Of a stretch of 64,000 bases of DNA, positions 47,551-59,918 are shown piece by piece. The position numbers and the translations under genes are program-made. The stretch is from Shewanella sp. SNU WT4 (GTDB taxonomy: Bacteria > Pseudomonadota > Gammaproteobacteria > Enterobacterales > Shewanellaceae): positions 1,860,001 to 1,924,000 of the forward strand of contig NZ_CP041151.1 in NCBI RefSeq assembly GCF_006494715.1, written 5' to 3'. Position 1 is the stretch's first letter, and each line of letters opens with the position of its first letter. The notes under the pieces were generated by a model. The model worked only from the letters and a program-made list of their open reading frames with translations, did not search any database and had not been told where the DNA came from.

Positions 47551-47579
47551 AAAAAAAGCGCCTTTAGGCGCTTTTTTTG
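47551..47579 (+). terminator. Bidirectional terminator after gsk
   Basis: A7-GCGCC-TTTA-GGCGC-T7 hairpin. Confidence 0.93.
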
Positions 47580-47650
47580 TTACTAGATAACTACTGAGAA
47601 TTGGGTGATTACTTAAAAATAGTTATTTAACATTAACGGCTTAAAGATAA

Positions 47651-48967
47651 TTACAACGGGCGATGAACTTGCTCGTCAAAACTTAATGCCACTTTTCCTG
47701 CTTGTGAGTCATTGTAAATATCAAGATTTAGCTCGCCTTCAGACTTAGCAACAATCACAGCTGCAACTGAGTCACCAGTCACATTGACCGCGGTGCGTAC
47801 CATATCCAGCAATCGGTCAACACCGATAATCAAGGCAATACCTTCAACAGGTAAACCCACTTGATTAAGGACCATAGCTAGCATAATCAAACCTACCCCA
47901 GGCACGCCAGCAGTACCAATGGAGGCTAAGGTTGCAGTAATTACCACCATAAAGTAATCGGTAATGGTCAGTTCAATACCAAACACTTGAGCAATAAATA
48001 CGGTCGCAACCCCTTGCATTATCGCTGTACCATCCATGTTAATAGTGGCGCCTAAGGGCAAGACGAAGGACGAAATTTTGTTATCAACTCCGAGCCTGTG
48101 CTCGGTGGCCTCCATCGTGATAGGCAAGGTAGCGTTCGAGCTGGCGGTACTAAATGCAAATAACTGCACATCACGCATTTTACGAATGAACAGCAGCGGG
48201 TTTAGTCCTGAAAACAATTTAAGCAGTACGGGATAAACCACTAAGCCGTGGAATAACAGCATGACTAATACCACTAAAAAGTATTTGATAACGCTGCCAA
48301 AGGTATCCAAGCCTAAGGTTAATGCCAGTTTCGCCATTAATGCCGCAACACCATAAGGCGCTAATTGCATCACTAAGGTGACGACGCGCATGATCACTTC
48401 ATTTAAGTCATCAAATAATTGAGCGACACGTTTACCACGCTCACCTATGTGGGCAATTGCAAAACCAAAAATAACAGCAAATATAATGATTTGCAGCATA
48501 TTGCCTTGGGTCATGGCCTCTATTGGGTTGGTCGGGATAATATTTATGATGACTTCAGATAAGCTCGGCGCTTCTTTCGCGACGTACTGTAAATTTTCAG
48601 TACTAGTTAATGATGCATTGCCTGGCTGAATGACGACGGCAGCCATGATGGCAAAACTCAAGGCAATAACGGTAGTAAATAAATAAAAACCTATGGTCTT
48701 ACTACCTAAGCGTCCAAGTTTGGAGGGTTCGCTTAACGAGCAAGTACCACACACCAGTGAGATAAAGACTAAAGGAACGACCAGCATTTTTAAGCTAGAG
48801 ATGAAAATGGTGCCTATGACATGTAAAAAACCATCAGTGATATATTCTTTAACAATCTCATTAGCAGGGAACATATTACGTAGCAGTAGGCCAAAAATGA
48901 TGCCTATGGCCATGCCCAGTAATATTTTTGCGGTTAATCCTAGCGGTTTGCTCTTTGTTTTATTCAT
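47651..48967 (-). CDS. Dicarboxylate/amino acid:cation symporter (DAACS family)
   Basis: Sodium- or proton-coupled inner-membrane symporter of the GltP/DctA/SstT fold. 438 residues have about eight helices, the SLKMLVVPLVFISLVCG start of the scaffold, the serine-rich re-entrant loop FSTASSNATLPITM, then GATINMDGTAIMQGVA and the second loop GTAGVPGVGLIML. The MDGT and VNVTGDSV motifs bind substrate and sodium in relatives. Glutamate/aspartate or C4-dicarboxylates are possible substrates and I cannot choose between them. Confidence 0.9.
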   Translation of the reverse strand: MNKTKSKPLGLTAKILLGMAIGIIFGLLLRNMFPANEIVKEYITDGFLHVIGTIFISSLKMLVVPLVFISLVCGTCSLSEPSKLGRLGSKTIGFYLFTTVIALSFAIMAAVVIQPGNASLTSTENLQYVAKEAPSLSEVIINIIPTNPIEAMTQGNMLQIIIFAVIFGFAIAHIGERGKRVAQLFDDLNEVIMRVVTLVMQLAPYGVAALMAKLALTLGLDTFGSVIKYFLVVLVMLLFHGLVVYPVLLKLFSGLNPLLFIRKMRDVQLFAFSTASSNATLPITMEATEHRLGVDNKISSFVLPLGATINMDGTAIMQGVATVFIAQVFGIELTITDYFMVVITATLASIGTAGVPGVGLIMLAMVLNQVGLPVEGIALIIGVDRLLDMVRTAVNVTGDSVAAVIVAKSEGELNLDIYNDSQAGKVALSFDEQVHRPL

Positions 48968-49183
48968 GGGTGATTCCGTTTAAATATTGTGATTATTGTT
49001 TTAAACGAGAGAGAGACTAACAAGAATATGCCACTAAGAGAATAACTAAAGTGGGTTATATTGTTGTGATTTCTCGATATTTTTATATTATTATGAATGA
49101 TGTGTTGCGCATTGTTAGCTCGGTTACGTGTTGATGCTGCGTAATAACCCATGGAATTGACGGATAATACGGGGAGTCTGACA

Positions 49184-51589
49184 ATGATGTCAGCGTTAAG
49201 GATGTTTACCGCCCTCATTTTGGCGGTGTTTTTGGCAGGATGTAGTGGCGGCGGTGGTCTCAGTGATACTGGCACCAATCCTGATCCCACGCCGAGCAAG
49301 CTAATTAATGTTTCGATCAATACCACGACTATTTCCGCCGAAAATCCAGCTCAGATTTCAGCCAAAGTCACGGATAGTTCAAATACACCGCAGTTCAATC
49401 AATTGGTCACTTTTGTACTTAATGACCCTAAGCTTGGCACCTTAGTCCCTGCCATTGGTACAGCGGTAACCGGAGCTGATGGTATCGCGACAGTTTCCTT
49501 GTATACCGGTAGTACAGCAGGCGCTGGTAGAATCACTGCGAGTCTTAGCAGTAGTGAAAGTGCGGACGTAGCCTTTACCATGGTTGGTGATGGCGGTGAT
49601 GTCACTGGCGGCGCTCAAGTCGTATTATCTCTGACTAATCAACAAGGCGAGCCTATAAGCACTATTAATAATTTAATCCCGGGGAGGATTAAGGCTAAAG
49701 TATCTGGGGTTAACAAACCTGTGATAGTGACCTTTACAACGACTAAAGGTGAATTGCCGATTGATACCGCTGTGACTAATGCTGCAGGTGAAGCCATTGT
49801 TGATATTTATGCGGGAACTAGCTTAGGCGCAGCGGAGGTGTTTGGCACATTATCAAGTGGCGAAAAAGCCGCTGTTATCGTGGTGATTGGTGAAACTGAT
49901 TTAGATATGGGCAGTGGAAGTCCATTTGTTGATGGCAAAGCTGCCGTTAGTAGTCCTATCCTTTCAGCGGGGGGAACGGCTTCGGTTGAGGTTGTTATTC
50001 AAGATAAAAATGGCGTCCGGTATAATCAACCCATAGATGTTATTTTTACGTCAACCTGTAGTCGAGCATCAACTCCATCTGCAATCTTAAGTTCACCAGT
50101 GCAAGCGGTGAATGGCATTGCTACTAGTACTTATTTAGCGAAAGGCTGCGATGGTAATGACACTATTAATGTCACTGCTAATGCGGGTGGGCTTAACTTA
50201 TCGGCCTCTGGCGCGATAAATGTGTTAAAGGCAGATGTTGGCAGCATAGTATTCGTCTCAGCCACCCCTAAAAATATTGGTATTTTAGGCACAGGTGGTG
50301 ATGAATCTTCTGTTGTTGTATTTAAAGTTCTTGATACTACTGGCAGTGTAGTCAGTAACCAGAGCGTGAATTTCAGCCTCAATACCGACGTTGGGGGGAT
50401 AAAAGCCAGTCCTGTCACTGCAACCACTAATGGACAAGGCTTAGTGCAAACCGTTATAAACTCAGGCACTGTGGCCACTAGTGTGCGAGTAACTGCTAAT
50501 GTTGTTGGTTCGAGTCCATTAATTTCAAGTCAGTCCAGTGAACTTGTAGTATCAACTGGTATTCCAGATCAAGACAGTTTTTCACTCTCAGCATCAACCT
50601 TAAATCCTGAAGGCTGGGATATAGATGGTACCGAAGTTACCGTGACAGCTCGTCTTGCTGATGCATTTAATAACCCAGTTAAAGATGGTACTGCAGTAAC
50701 ATTTACCACAGAGGGCGGTGCAGTCGACCCATCATGTACCACGCTTAATGGCAAATGTACTGTTACTTGGCGCAGTCAGCAGGCGCGCCCTGATGGTAAG
50801 AAACTACCTGTTTTAGGCGTTAACCCTCGCACTGATAACTTTATGGGGCAAGCCTATGGCGGCCGAGCAACCATAATAGCTACAGCTATTGGTGAGGAGT
50901 CTTTCCCTGATACCAATGGTAATGGTCGGTTTGATGCCGCTGAAATGCCAACCTTTTTAACTGGGGTAGATGTTAGTGGTAATAGCTACGATCTAAATGA
51001 GGCTTTTGTTGATCACAATGAAGATGGTGTTTTTAATCCCCAACAAACAGGTGGTGATTCTCTAGGCGGTAAGAATGAAGAGTTGATTGATTTTGATAGT
51101 GATGGGGTATTTGATCTTGCCGATAAGCTTTATAACGGCGTGCTTTGCTCTGAACCTACGCATTCTGGTTGCGCTGATGGCGTATCTAACTCTAAATCAA
51201 TTAACGTTCGAGCTAGCTTAGTATTAGTCATGTCGGGTAGCACGGCATACGGCTCAACCCCAATAATTAATGATGGCGGCGCGGTTGATGATGGTGATGG
51301 CGTGCTTGATATTAATGGTAAAAGCAGCGGCACTGTCAGTATAGTGATTAGTGACTTACATAATCAGCAGATGCCTTCTGGCTCAGTGGTGAGTTTTAAA
51401 GCCACTGCTGGGTCTGTGGTGAGTACCAGTAGTTATACTTGGCCATCATCAAATCATAATGGTGGTAGTGCCTATGGGGTGGTGATTAAGGGTGAGGATA
51501 AACCAAATTCCGGCACATTAATCATAGAAGTAACATCGCCCTCTGGATTAGTAACGCCTGTGGCTAATATTCCTATTAATATTTATTAA
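49184..51589 (+). CDS. Large Ig-repeat lipoprotein (Big_1/invasin-like domains)
   Basis: 801-residue probable outer-membrane lipoprotein. The lipobox LAGC falls at about residues 17-20, followed by a Gly/Ser linker and roughly five bacterial Ig-like (Big_1-type) domains with the repeating DxxGxAxV-type turns. A calcium-loop-like insert follows near residues 575-650 (DTNGNGRFDAAEM, DHNEDGVFNPQ, DFDSDGVFDLAD) and a last Ig-like domain. ATG 49184 is 8 nt after GGGGAG; ATG 49151 would bury the signal peptide. Likely surface adhesion or structural role, not proven. Confidence 0.8.
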   Translation: MMSALRMFTALILAVFLAGCSGGGGLSDTGTNPDPTPSKLINVSINTTTISAENPAQISAKVTDSSNTPQFNQLVTFVLNDPKLGTLVPAIGTAVTGADGIATVSLYTGSTAGAGRITASLSSSESADVAFTMVGDGGDVTGGAQVVLSLTNQQGEPISTINNLIPGRIKAKVSGVNKPVIVTFTTTKGELPIDTAVTNAAGEAIVDIYAGTSLGAAEVFGTLSSGEKAAVIVVIGETDLDMGSGSPFVDGKAAVSSPILSAGGTASVEVVIQDKNGVRYNQPIDVIFTSTCSRASTPSAILSSPVQAVNGIATSTYLAKGCDGNDTINVTANAGGLNLSASGAINVLKADVGSIVFVSATPKNIGILGTGGDESSVVVFKVLDTTGSVVSNQSVNFSLNTDVGGIKASPVTATTNGQGLVQTVINSGTVATSVRVTANVVGSSPLISSQSSELVVSTGIPDQDSFSLSASTLNPEGWDIDGTEVTVTARLADAFNNPVKDGTAVTFTTEGGAVDPSCTTLNGKCTVTWRSQQARPDGKKLPVLGVNPRTDNFMGQAYGGRATIIATAIGEESFPDTNGNGRFDAAEMPTFLTGVDVSGNSYDLNEAFVDHNEDGVFNPQQTGGDSLGGKNEELIDFDSDGVFDLADKLYNGVLCSEPTHSGCADGVSNSKSINVRASLVLVMSGSTAYGSTPIINDGGAVDDGDGVLDINGKSSGTVSIVISDLHNQQMPSGSVVSFKATAGSVVSTSSYTWPSSNHNGGSAYGVVIKGEDKPNSGTLIIEVTSPSGLVTPVANIPINIY

Positions 51590-51605
51590 TGACTTGTTGG
51601 TGATG

Positions 51606-51634
51606 AAAAATGGCGCTAATGCGCCATTTTTATT
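51606..51634 (+). terminator. Bidirectional terminator between the Ig lipoprotein gene and astB
   Basis: AAAAATGGCGC-TAAT-GCGCCATTTTT hairpin serving two convergent genes. Confidence 0.92.
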
Positions 51635-51643
51635 TAGATTAAC

Positions 51644-52978
51644 TTAACCTTGAAATGAGTAAATACTGCCTAAGTTCATGATTTGTGTGAGCTCATCAAG
51701 GGCGGTACATGACTCTTGATAAAGGCTGATGTCAGCAAGGTCGGCGGCGCTTATCCTGTCGCGATAGTGTTTATTCACCCACTGCGTGAGTTGTTGATAC
51801 AAAGCATCATTTAAAATGACATGCGGATTAACCGCGGCGAGCTCTGCTTGGCTAAGGGCTACGCGCAGGCGTAAACAGGCGGGTCCTCCGCCATTTTGCA
51901 TGCTTTGTTTAACATCAAAATATTTAACTTGGGTGATTGGGCTGCCGCGCTCGGGAAGGCTTTGTAAGTATTGATAAACTTGCGGGTGTTCTTGGCAATC
52001 ACTGGGGGCGATTAATATCATGCTGTCATCATTTACACTGACTAATTGAGTGTTAAATAAGTAGCTTTTCACCGCAGCATCTATGCTCACATCATCCGTG
52101 CTGACTTCTACCAGATGCAAATTCCCATGCATTTTTTGCTGCAATTGCGCTAACTGCTTTTGACTATCGACAAAAGCTTGTTGGTGATAAAAAAGTACAT
52201 TTTTATTACCAACGGCAATCACATCATTATGAAACACGCCTTGGTCAATAACCGCTGGATTTTGCTGAATAAAATGAACACTGTTGTGCTCAAGCTGATG
52301 CAATCTGGCAATGGCTTGACTGGCTTCAAGGGTTTGCCTTGCAGGATAGCGCCTGGGCGCTGGGGCACTTGGATTACTGGCTTCACGGCCATAGACAAAT
52401 AACTCAACGCCTTGTCTGCCATAGTCACTGCACAAACGGGTATGATTAGCCGCGCCTTCATCCCCAAAAAATGGATGTTCAGGTAAATGGGGGTGATGGG
52501 CGAAGTGGTTGTCGTTGGCAAATATCGCCTTGAGTGTCTTAGTTGTTTGCGTAGGCTCAATGCTGCGATGCAGCTTATCGACTAAGTTTGCTGCGGTAAA
52601 ATGCACTTTGCCATCGGCGCAATCAGTGCTTGGAGACACAGTAGCAGCATTGGCGGTCCACATACATGACGCACTACTAAAACTATTGAGTAGATGCGGC
52701 GCTAACTTAGCGGCTTGGGTTAATACGTTAGCATCACTACCCGTGAAACCTACTCGGCGCAAACTGGATAAGTCTGGACGCGCTTGTGGCGGTAATATTC
52801 CTTGAGTTAATCCCATGTCAGCTAATGCTTTTGCCTTAGTTAATCCTTGTAATGCTGCGGCTTTGGGATTCGATGGCGCCGCTGCATTATGTTGTGATGC
52901 CACATTTCCAAACGACAAGCCGGCATAGTTGTGGGTCGGTCCTACTAGTCCATCAAAATTAGCTTCCAGATAACTCAT
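51644..52978 (-). CDS. astB: N-succinylarginine dihydrolase
   Basis: Second enzyme of the arginine succinyltransferase pathway: it hydrolyses N2-succinylarginine to succinylornithine, CO2 and ammonia. The start [20 protein letters not shown], the [14 protein letters not shown] block and the C-terminal [11 protein letters not shown] (active-site Cys) identify it. 444 residues, near the E. coli length (447). The other ast genes are not in the window. It is divergent from topA. Confidence 0.96.
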   Translation of the reverse strand: MSYLEANFDGLVGPTHNYAGLSFGNVASQHNAAAPSNPKAAALQGLTKAKALADMGLTQGILPPQARPDLSSLRRVGFTGSDANVLTQAAKLAPHLLNSFSSASCMWTANAATVSPSTDCADGKVHFTAANLVDKLHRSIEPTQTTKTLKAIFANDNHFAHHPHLPEHPFFGDEGAANHTRLCSDYGRQGVELFVYGREASNPSAPAPRRYPARQTLEASQAIARLHQLEHNSVHFIQQNPAVIDQGVFHNDVIAVGNKNVLFYHQQAFVDSQKQLAQLQQKMHGNLHLVEVSTDDVSIDAAVKSYLFNTQLVSVNDDSMILIAPSDCQEHPQVYQYLQSLPERGSPITQVKYFDVKQSMQNGGGPACLRLRVALSQAELAAVNPHVILNDALYQQLTQWVNKHYRDRISAADLADISLYQESCTALDELTQIMNLGSIYSFQG

Positions 52979-53358
52979 GAATCATCCTCGTACTCATCGA
53001 CTTACGTTTAGGGAAATAACCTATATGAATTGGATAACACTTGTATTTAGCTTGAGTGGTTAGTGTTGCTTATCTGTAAAGTCATGAAGTATACGTGAGC
53101 GGTTAGCGCACACAAGGGGCAGAGGATTTGCTTATGTGGGCATCCATGACCTAAAGTGCATAAGTATTTTCATTAGATGGTAAAAACTGAAAGAATAGTT
53201 TTTAATATCGCAAGATTATTTTTTACAAAAAGCCATAAATTGTATAAAAATTGACTCGCTGGCGCACATAATCGAGGGATTCACTTGAAACTCGTAGGAC
53301 AACCCTCTATATATGGAGCCATTTCCACCTTCCAGAGACCATTGGCGCGAATCATACT
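52979..53358. other. Divergent intergenic region astB / topA
   Basis: 380 bp without a gene. It is AT-rich, especially 53160-53260, and must carry both promoters. I could not pick out a convincing -10/-35 pair or operator by eye. Confidence 0.5.
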
Positions 53359-56007
53359 ATGGGTAAATCGCTAGTTATTGTCGAATCACCGGCTAAAGCC
53401 AAGACCATTAATAAGTATCTTGGTAAAGAATTTATTGTTAAATCGAGCGTAGGTCATATTAGAGATCTACCTACATCTTCCTCGGTGTCTGATGGCAATG
53501 GCGTTACTAAAACCGCTGCTGAAGTTCGTAAAATGTCTCCTGATGAAAAGGCGGAGTATAAGCGTGCAAAGGACAAATATAATCTAGTAGCACGCATGGG
53601 GGTTGATCCTGAACATGGCTGGAAAGCCAACTATCAGATCTTACCCGGCAAAGAAAAAGTCGTTAAAGAGTTACAAGCCTTGGCCGATTCCGCAGATAAA
53701 ATCTATCTCGCAACGGATTTGGACCGCGAAGGGGAAGCTATTGCCTGGCATTTACAAGAAATCATCGGCGGTAATCCTGAGCGGTATCAGCGTGTAGTCT
53801 TTAACGAAATTACTCAAACAGCTATTCAAGAAGCTTTTAGCAAACCAGGTCAACTCGACACTAACATGGTCAATGCTCAGCAGGCGCGCCGTTTTCTCGA
53901 TCGCGTTGTGGGCTTTATGGTATCGCCGTTATTGTGGAAGAAAGTCGCGCGCGGCTTATCGGCTGGCCGAGTGCAATCTGTGGCTGTGCGTTTAGTGGTT
54001 GAACGTGAAAGCGAAATTAAAGCCTTTGTGCCTGAAGAATTTTGGGACGTGCATGCGGATTTAAAGACGCCATCACAGCAAGATATCACCATGCAGGTCC
54101 TGCGTTTTAAAGGTGAAGCCTTTAATCCGGTGACACAAGCTGAAGCGCAAGCTGCTGTTGATGCTTTATCAAATCAGACATTTACTCTTATAGATCGCGA
54201 AAATAAAGCGACTCAAAGTAAGCCAACGGCGCCTTTTATAACTTCAACATTGCAACAAGCGGCAAGCACGCGTTTGGGCTTTGGGGTTAAAAAGACCATG
54301 ATGATGGCCCAGCGTTTGTATGAAGCTGGATATATTACTTATATGAGAACTGACTCGACAAATATCAGTCAGGAAGCCTTAGACGCTGTCAGAGGCCTGA
54401 TCTCTAAAGAATTTGGTGCTAAGTACCTGCCAGAAGCTCCACTGCGCTACGGTAGCAAAGAGGGCGCTCAGGAAGCTCACGAAGCTATCCGTCCATCGGA
54501 TGTTGCCGTTGAAGCAGCGTTCTTAAAAGACATGGAACGCGATGCCCAGCGTTTATACGAGTTAATTTGGCGTCAGTTTGTGGCGTGTCAGATGACACCT
54601 GCTAAATATGACTCTACTCGCTTAACCGTTAAAGCCGGTGAGTTTGAGCTCAAAGCGTCAGGTCGAATTTTAAAATTTGACGGTTGGACACATGTACAAC
54701 CAGCGCTGAAGAAGAAAAACGAAGAAGAAAAACTACTGCCTGAAATTGGGATTGGTGAAGCACTGGGCTTAACGTCGCTGCTGCCAAAACAACATTTTAC
54801 CAAGCCGCCAGCCCGTTTTAGTGAAGCTTCTTTGGTTAAAGAATTAGAAAAGCGTGGCATTGGTAGACCATCGACTTATGCGACCATTATTTCTACCATT
54901 CAAGACCGAGGTTATGTCAAAGTTGACAACCGTCGTTTCTATGCTGAAAAAATGGGTGAAATCGTCAGTGACAGATTAGTTCATAGCTTTAAAGAACTGA
55001 TGAGTTACGATTTTACTGCCGGAATGGAACAGACCTTAGATAACGTCGCTAAAGGTGAGCGTGATTGGACCCAAGTACTCGATGGTTTCTATCATGATTT
55101 CGTTGGGCAGTTAACCACGGCTGAAAACGAGCCTGAAGAAGGCGGCATGTTAACCAATGACATGGTGCTGACCGATATTCCTTGTCCAACGTGCGATCGT
55201 CCTATGGGCATACGTACCGGTACTACTGGTGTGTTCCTCGGCTGTAGTGGCTATGCATTACCGCCAAAGGAAAGATGCAAAACCACTATGAATCTGACAT
55301 CGGGTGATGAGGCTATTACCTCTATCAGCGAAGATGCCGAGACTGACGCTCTGCGTGCCAAGCATAGATGTCATTTATGTGGCACGGCCATGGACTCTTA
55401 TTTGATTGATGAAACTCGTAAGCTGCATGTGTGTGGTAACAACCCTACATGTCTTGGTTATGAAGTGGAAATGGGTCAGTTTAAGATCAAAGGTTATGAA
55501 GGACCTCTGATTGAGTGCGATCGCTGTGGTAGCGATATGGAACTTAAAAATGGTCGTTTTGGTAAGTATTTCGGCTGTACTAATAGCGAATGTAAAAATA
55601 CCCGTAAACTGCTGAAAAGTGGTGAGGCTGCGCCGCCAAAAGAAGATCCTATTTATCTTCCAGAGCTTAAGTGCACTAAGTCTGATGCGCACTTTGTACT
55701 GCGTGATGGCGCTGCAGGTATCTTCTTAGCCGCTAGCACTTTTCCTAAGTCACGTGAAACTCGCGCGCCGTTAGTGGAAGAGTTAGTGAAATATCGCGAA
55801 TTGTTGTGGCCAAAATACTTGTATTTAGCCGATGCACCAGTAACCGATGACGAAGGTAATAAAGCACAAGTTAAGTTTAGCCGTAAGACCAAAGAGCAAT
55901 ATGTCGCCACAGAAGTGGAAGGCAAAGCCACAGGTTGGACCGCTAAATACTTAGATGGCAAATGGGTGATTGAAAATACCCGTAAGAAGAAAGCCAAAGA
56001 AAGTTAA
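53359..56007 (+). CDS. topA: DNA topoisomerase I (type IA)
   Basis: Relaxes negative supercoils. The Toprim domain begins [19 protein letters not shown] with the acidic [13 protein letters not shown]; the catalytic Tyr is Tyr328 in TYMRTDST. C-terminal zinc-binding repeats ([27 protein letters not shown]) occupy the last third. 882 residues (E. coli 865). The order topA then cysB is kept as in E. coli, apart from an inserted reverse-strand gene. Confidence 0.98.
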   Translation: MGKSLVIVESPAKAKTINKYLGKEFIVKSSVGHIRDLPTSSSVSDGNGVTKTAAEVRKMSPDEKAEYKRAKDKYNLVARMGVDPEHGWKANYQILPGKEKVVKELQALADSADKIYLATDLDREGEAIAWHLQEIIGGNPERYQRVVFNEITQTAIQEAFSKPGQLDTNMVNAQQARRFLDRVVGFMVSPLLWKKVARGLSAGRVQSVAVRLVVERESEIKAFVPEEFWDVHADLKTPSQQDITMQVLRFKGEAFNPVTQAEAQAAVDALSNQTFTLIDRENKATQSKPTAPFITSTLQQAASTRLGFGVKKTMMMAQRLYEAGYITYMRTDSTNISQEALDAVRGLISKEFGAKYLPEAPLRYGSKEGAQEAHEAIRPSDVAVEAAFLKDMERDAQRLYELIWRQFVACQMTPAKYDSTRLTVKAGEFELKASGRILKFDGWTHVQPALKKKNEEEKLLPEIGIGEALGLTSLLPKQHFTKPPARFSEASLVKELEKRGIGRPSTYATIISTIQDRGYVKVDNRRFYAEKMGEIVSDRLVHSFKELMSYDFTAGMEQTLDNVAKGERDWTQVLDGFYHDFVGQLTTAENEPEEGGMLTNDMVLTDIPCPTCDRPMGIRTGTTGVFLGCSGYALPPKERCKTTMNLTSGDEAITSISEDAETDALRAKHRCHLCGTAMDSYLIDETRKLHVCGNNPTCLGYEVEMGQFKIKGYEGPLIECDRCGSDMELKNGRFGKYFGCTNSECKNTRKLLKSGEAAPPKEDPIYLPELKCTKSDAHFVLRDGAAGIFLAASTFPKSRETRAPLVEELVKYRELLWPKYLYLADAPVTDDEGNKAQVKFSRKTKEQYVATEVEGKATGWTAKYLDGKWVIENTRKKKAKES

Positions 56008-56037
56008 TTAACTTTGCCAACATAAGCTTACTTAATT

Positions 56038-56067
56038 AAATCCAGTGCTGAGCACTGGATTTTTTTA
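56038..56067 (+). terminator. topA terminator
   Basis: AAATCCAGTGCT-GA-AGCACTGGATTT-type hairpin followed by T7. Confidence 0.92.
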
Positions 56068-56277
56068 TGCAGATTTTTTCAGTCTCAGAGACTTATGCTG
56101 ATGTTTAACTTCTTTAATGCATCAGTCTTTTCATACAATAGACTGTTCATACATTAGTCTTTAGGTGTGTCATCGCTTTGAGTGGATAATGGCATGTAAA
56201 CATTGCTGGAATTAGGCTTGTGTTTACTATTATCCATCAGGTTGTTGAACATGGCGTAAAACATAGGATATGGGCAT

Positions 56278-56300
56278 AAAAAAACCGCCAATACAGCGGT
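56278..56300 (-). terminator. Terminator of the reverse-strand coiled-coil gene
   Basis: ACCGC/GCGGT stem with an A7 run on the plus strand, which is the T-tract on the minus strand. Confidence 0.75.
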
Positions 56301-56320
56301 GTTTTAGCGGTTGACCAGGT

Positions 56321-57100
56321 TTACCATTTCTTTTTCGGTTGAAACAGCATGTCTAATTCATCCCCTGGTTTTTGTGCTTGATTGGCATTGGGTTGTTCGG
56401 TTTGCTGCGCCCCGGTCATTTCTTCTAAAAGATCTTTTGCCTCATCAGATTTTTTTAAGACAAAAGGATCGGTAGGGTTGTGTTGTTTAAGGGCATTTAA
56501 GGTGGCAATGGCTTTAGTGACTAACTGTTTAGCTGAACCGTACTGCTTAATGGCGCAAGCGCTTTTCGCGCGATTGAGCATTGCATCAACGTTAATTCGC
56601 AGTTGTAAACTATCAATCCGTTTTTCTTCCTGGCTAAAAATTTCAGGGACGACTTTGCCTTTAGTATTTTCATTGCGCAGTATTGCTTTTAATTTTTTTA
56701 AGGATTGAACCAATAACAAAATTTGTTTGTCATTGTCTGGCAAGCGAAAACTCTCAATCGAAGGCGTGTTGTCGGCGTTCTTTCTTAATTGCTCGAGCAT
56801 GTTGTTTACATCAACTAAACGCTTTTCTAGCTGGCTTGATATCGGGGGAATTGCTGAAGTTAACGCACTTTGCAGTGCATCTTTAATGCGTTCATGCAAA
56901 ATGATAATAATTTGGTTGGAGCATGGTAATATCGCTGAATTGGCGAGAACAGCTTCCGTTTCATCAAGAATCGCTTTTTGGCGATTAAACTCATTTCTAC
57001 GGTCACCCTCAACGCGCGCTTTTTGTTGCTGTATTATGTTAATCCCAATGACTACTAATACTAGGGCACCGATGAGGACTAAGACCACAGTAATTATCAT
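56321..57100 (-). CDS. Membrane-anchored helical protein, unknown function
   Basis: 259 residues: one N-terminal transmembrane helix (about 2-24, VVLVLIGALVLVVIGINII), then charged, mostly helical sequence with coiled-coil character (about 30-215), and a Gln/Asn/Pro-rich tail ending MLFQPKKKW. One mid-region has TPR-like spacing (KSACAIKQYGSAKQLVTKAIATLNAL). I do not recognise a named family. It lies between topA and cysB on the opposite strand and is probably a cytoplasm-facing membrane protein. Confidence 0.75.
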   Translation of the reverse strand: MIITVVLVLIGALVLVVIGINIIQQQKARVEGDRRNEFNRQKAILDETEAVLANSAILPCSNQIIIILHERIKDALQSALTSAIPPISSQLEKRLVDVNNMLEQLRKNADNTPSIESFRLPDNDKQILLLVQSLKKLKAILRNENTKGKVVPEIFSQEEKRIDSLQLRINVDAMLNRAKSACAIKQYGSAKQLVTKAIATLNALKQHNPTDPFVLKKSDEAKDLLEEMTGAQQTEQPNANQAQKPGDELDMLFQPKKKW

Positions 57101-57318
57101 AGATAATCCATTAAGTTAGACATGGGAACAATGCTACATGAAATCAAATAGCTAGCATAGTTATCTTAGACTAGCTTTGAGTCTGTGTCGTTATTGGTCA
57201 TTAAATCAGGTTTTTTATTCCACTTTGGTTTGGTAATCTGCACCATTAAAACTAATAATTATACGTATACAGTCAGGAAGGACTTCCGCAGGCTTTATGC
57301 GGAGTATTTAGTGCTTAG

Positions 57319-58302
<984 letters not shown>

Positions 58303-58318
58303 GCCGTTATCTGCTTGT

Positions 58319-59695
58319 TTAGCATTCAACAATATTGACCGCCAGACCTCCTTTGGCGGTTTCTTTGTATTTACTGCCCATGTCTCGGCCTGTATCCATC
58401 ATGGTTTTGATAACTTTATCTAAGCTGACCTTATGATTGCCATCACCGCGAAGCGCCATTCTTGAGGCGTTAATTGCTTTTACAGCGCCCATGGCATTGC
58501 GCTCAATACAAGGAACTTGCACTAAACCACCAACAGGGTCGCAGGTGAGGCCAAGGTTATGCTCCATACCAATTTCAGCGGCATTTTCAACGTGTTCAAC
58601 CGTGCCGCCCATAATGGCTGTTAATGCTCCTGCGGCCATAGAGCAAGCAACCCCAACTTCACCCTGACAACCCACTTCAGCGCCTGAAATGGAGGCATTC
58701 TTTTTATATAAAATGCCGATGGCAGCTGCCGTTAACAGGAAGCGATTACAAATATCTTGGTCGACTTCTTGCACAAACATGTCGTAATAACACAGTACGG
58801 CAGGGATAATGCCGGCAGCACCATTGGTTGGGGCCGTGACCACTCTATCGCCTGCGGCATTTTGCTCATTGACTGATAATGCAAATAAATCCACCCAATC
58901 CATTGCCGTTAATGGGTCAACATTATTGCGACCTTCGGCTTTAAGGCGACGGTATAACGAAGGAGCGCGGCGGCGCAGTTTAAGGCCTCCTGGTAATAAG
59001 CCTTCCTTAGAATATCCTTTATTGACGCATTCTTTCATGGTCTGCCAAATTGCCCATATTTTTTGGCTAATGGCTTCTTCTGTGCGGATACTAAGTTCGT
59101 TTTTCATCATTAAGGATGAAATGCTTAAGCCATTGTCATTACACATTTTAATGAGTTCATTGGCGCTGTTAAAATCAAATGGCGCAGAGCCCAGTGGTGT
59201 TGCTGGTGAGGCATTCACGGCCAAAATTTCGTCTTGATCTAAAATAAAGCCGCCACCCACGGAATAATAGGTGCGCTCGGCAATACATTGACCTTGCTGG
59301 TAAGCGTAAAGTGTCATGGCATTGGCATGAGCCGGTAAGCTTTTGCGTCTGTGGTAAGTGATACCATCTTCGCGGGTAAAGCGCACAATATGGCCACCGC
59401 TTAACGTTAACTGTTGTTCTTGCTCGACTAAAGCGAGTGTCGCATCGATATTGTCTGTATCGACTTTATCTGGCTCCTCTCCCAGTAAACCTAAAATAAC
59501 GGCTTTACCTGTCCCATGACCTTTACCGGTTTGACCTAAAGAGCCAAAGAGTTCACAGCGCAATTCATCGACTGGAGTCAGGATACCTTGGGCTTGTAAA
59601 CCATCAATAAATAGTTTGGCAGCTTTCATTGGGCCAACAGTGTGAGAACTTGATGGGCCTATGCCGATTTTAAACATATCAAAAACACTGATCAT
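58319..59695 (-). CDS. sdaA: L-serine ammonia-lyase (iron-sulfur dependent)
   Basis: Converts L-serine to pyruvate and ammonia with a [4Fe-4S] cluster. The beta domain starts MISVFDMFKIGIGPSSSHTVGPM; the alpha domain has GCQGEVGVACSMAAGAL and EHNLGLTCDPVGGLVQVPCIERN with the cluster cysteines. 458 residues. The ATG at 59695 has AAGG 7 nt upstream, whereas ATG 59701 is only 1 nt from it. Named sdaA for simplicity; sdaB is equally possible. Confidence 0.94.
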   Translation of the reverse strand: MISVFDMFKIGIGPSSSHTVGPMKAAKLFIDGLQAQGILTPVDELRCELFGSLGQTGKGHGTGKAVILGLLGEEPDKVDTDNIDATLALVEQEQQLTLSGGHIVRFTREDGITYHRRKSLPAHANAMTLYAYQQGQCIAERTYYSVGGGFILDQDEILAVNASPATPLGSAPFDFNSANELIKMCNDNGLSISSLMMKNELSIRTEEAISQKIWAIWQTMKECVNKGYSKEGLLPGGLKLRRRAPSLYRRLKAEGRNNVDPLTAMDWVDLFALSVNEQNAAGDRVVTAPTNGAAGIIPAVLCYYDMFVQEVDQDICNRFLLTAAAIGILYKKNASISGAEVGCQGEVGVACSMAAGALTAIMGGTVEHVENAAEIGMEHNLGLTCDPVGGLVQVPCIERNAMGAVKAINASRMALRGDGNHKVSLDKVIKTMMDTGRDMGSKYKETAKGGLAVNIVEC

Positions 59696-59918
59696 ACTCA
59701 TACCTTGATGTATCCAAATTTGAAGGATTATAGCTGGAATGTCGCCAAGCCGTTAATGTCTCAAGTATCCCATAGTCAAGACGCTATTATTTCATGATAT
59801 TTTCTTATCTAAATGTGACGGCATGACAAATTTTATTGGTTAATGGCAGCATACTCGCTCCCCAGAACATTCGCTTTTGTGGCAGACTAAGGCATTACTC
59901 TTTGATGATGGACATACG

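Larger units (their letters stand above)
56008..56320. other. Intergenic region after topA
   Basis: About 310 bp that hold the topA terminator and, at the far end, the terminator of the reverse gene. Between them lie short AGTCTT-type direct repeats near 56125-56162 and no gene. Confidence 0.5.
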
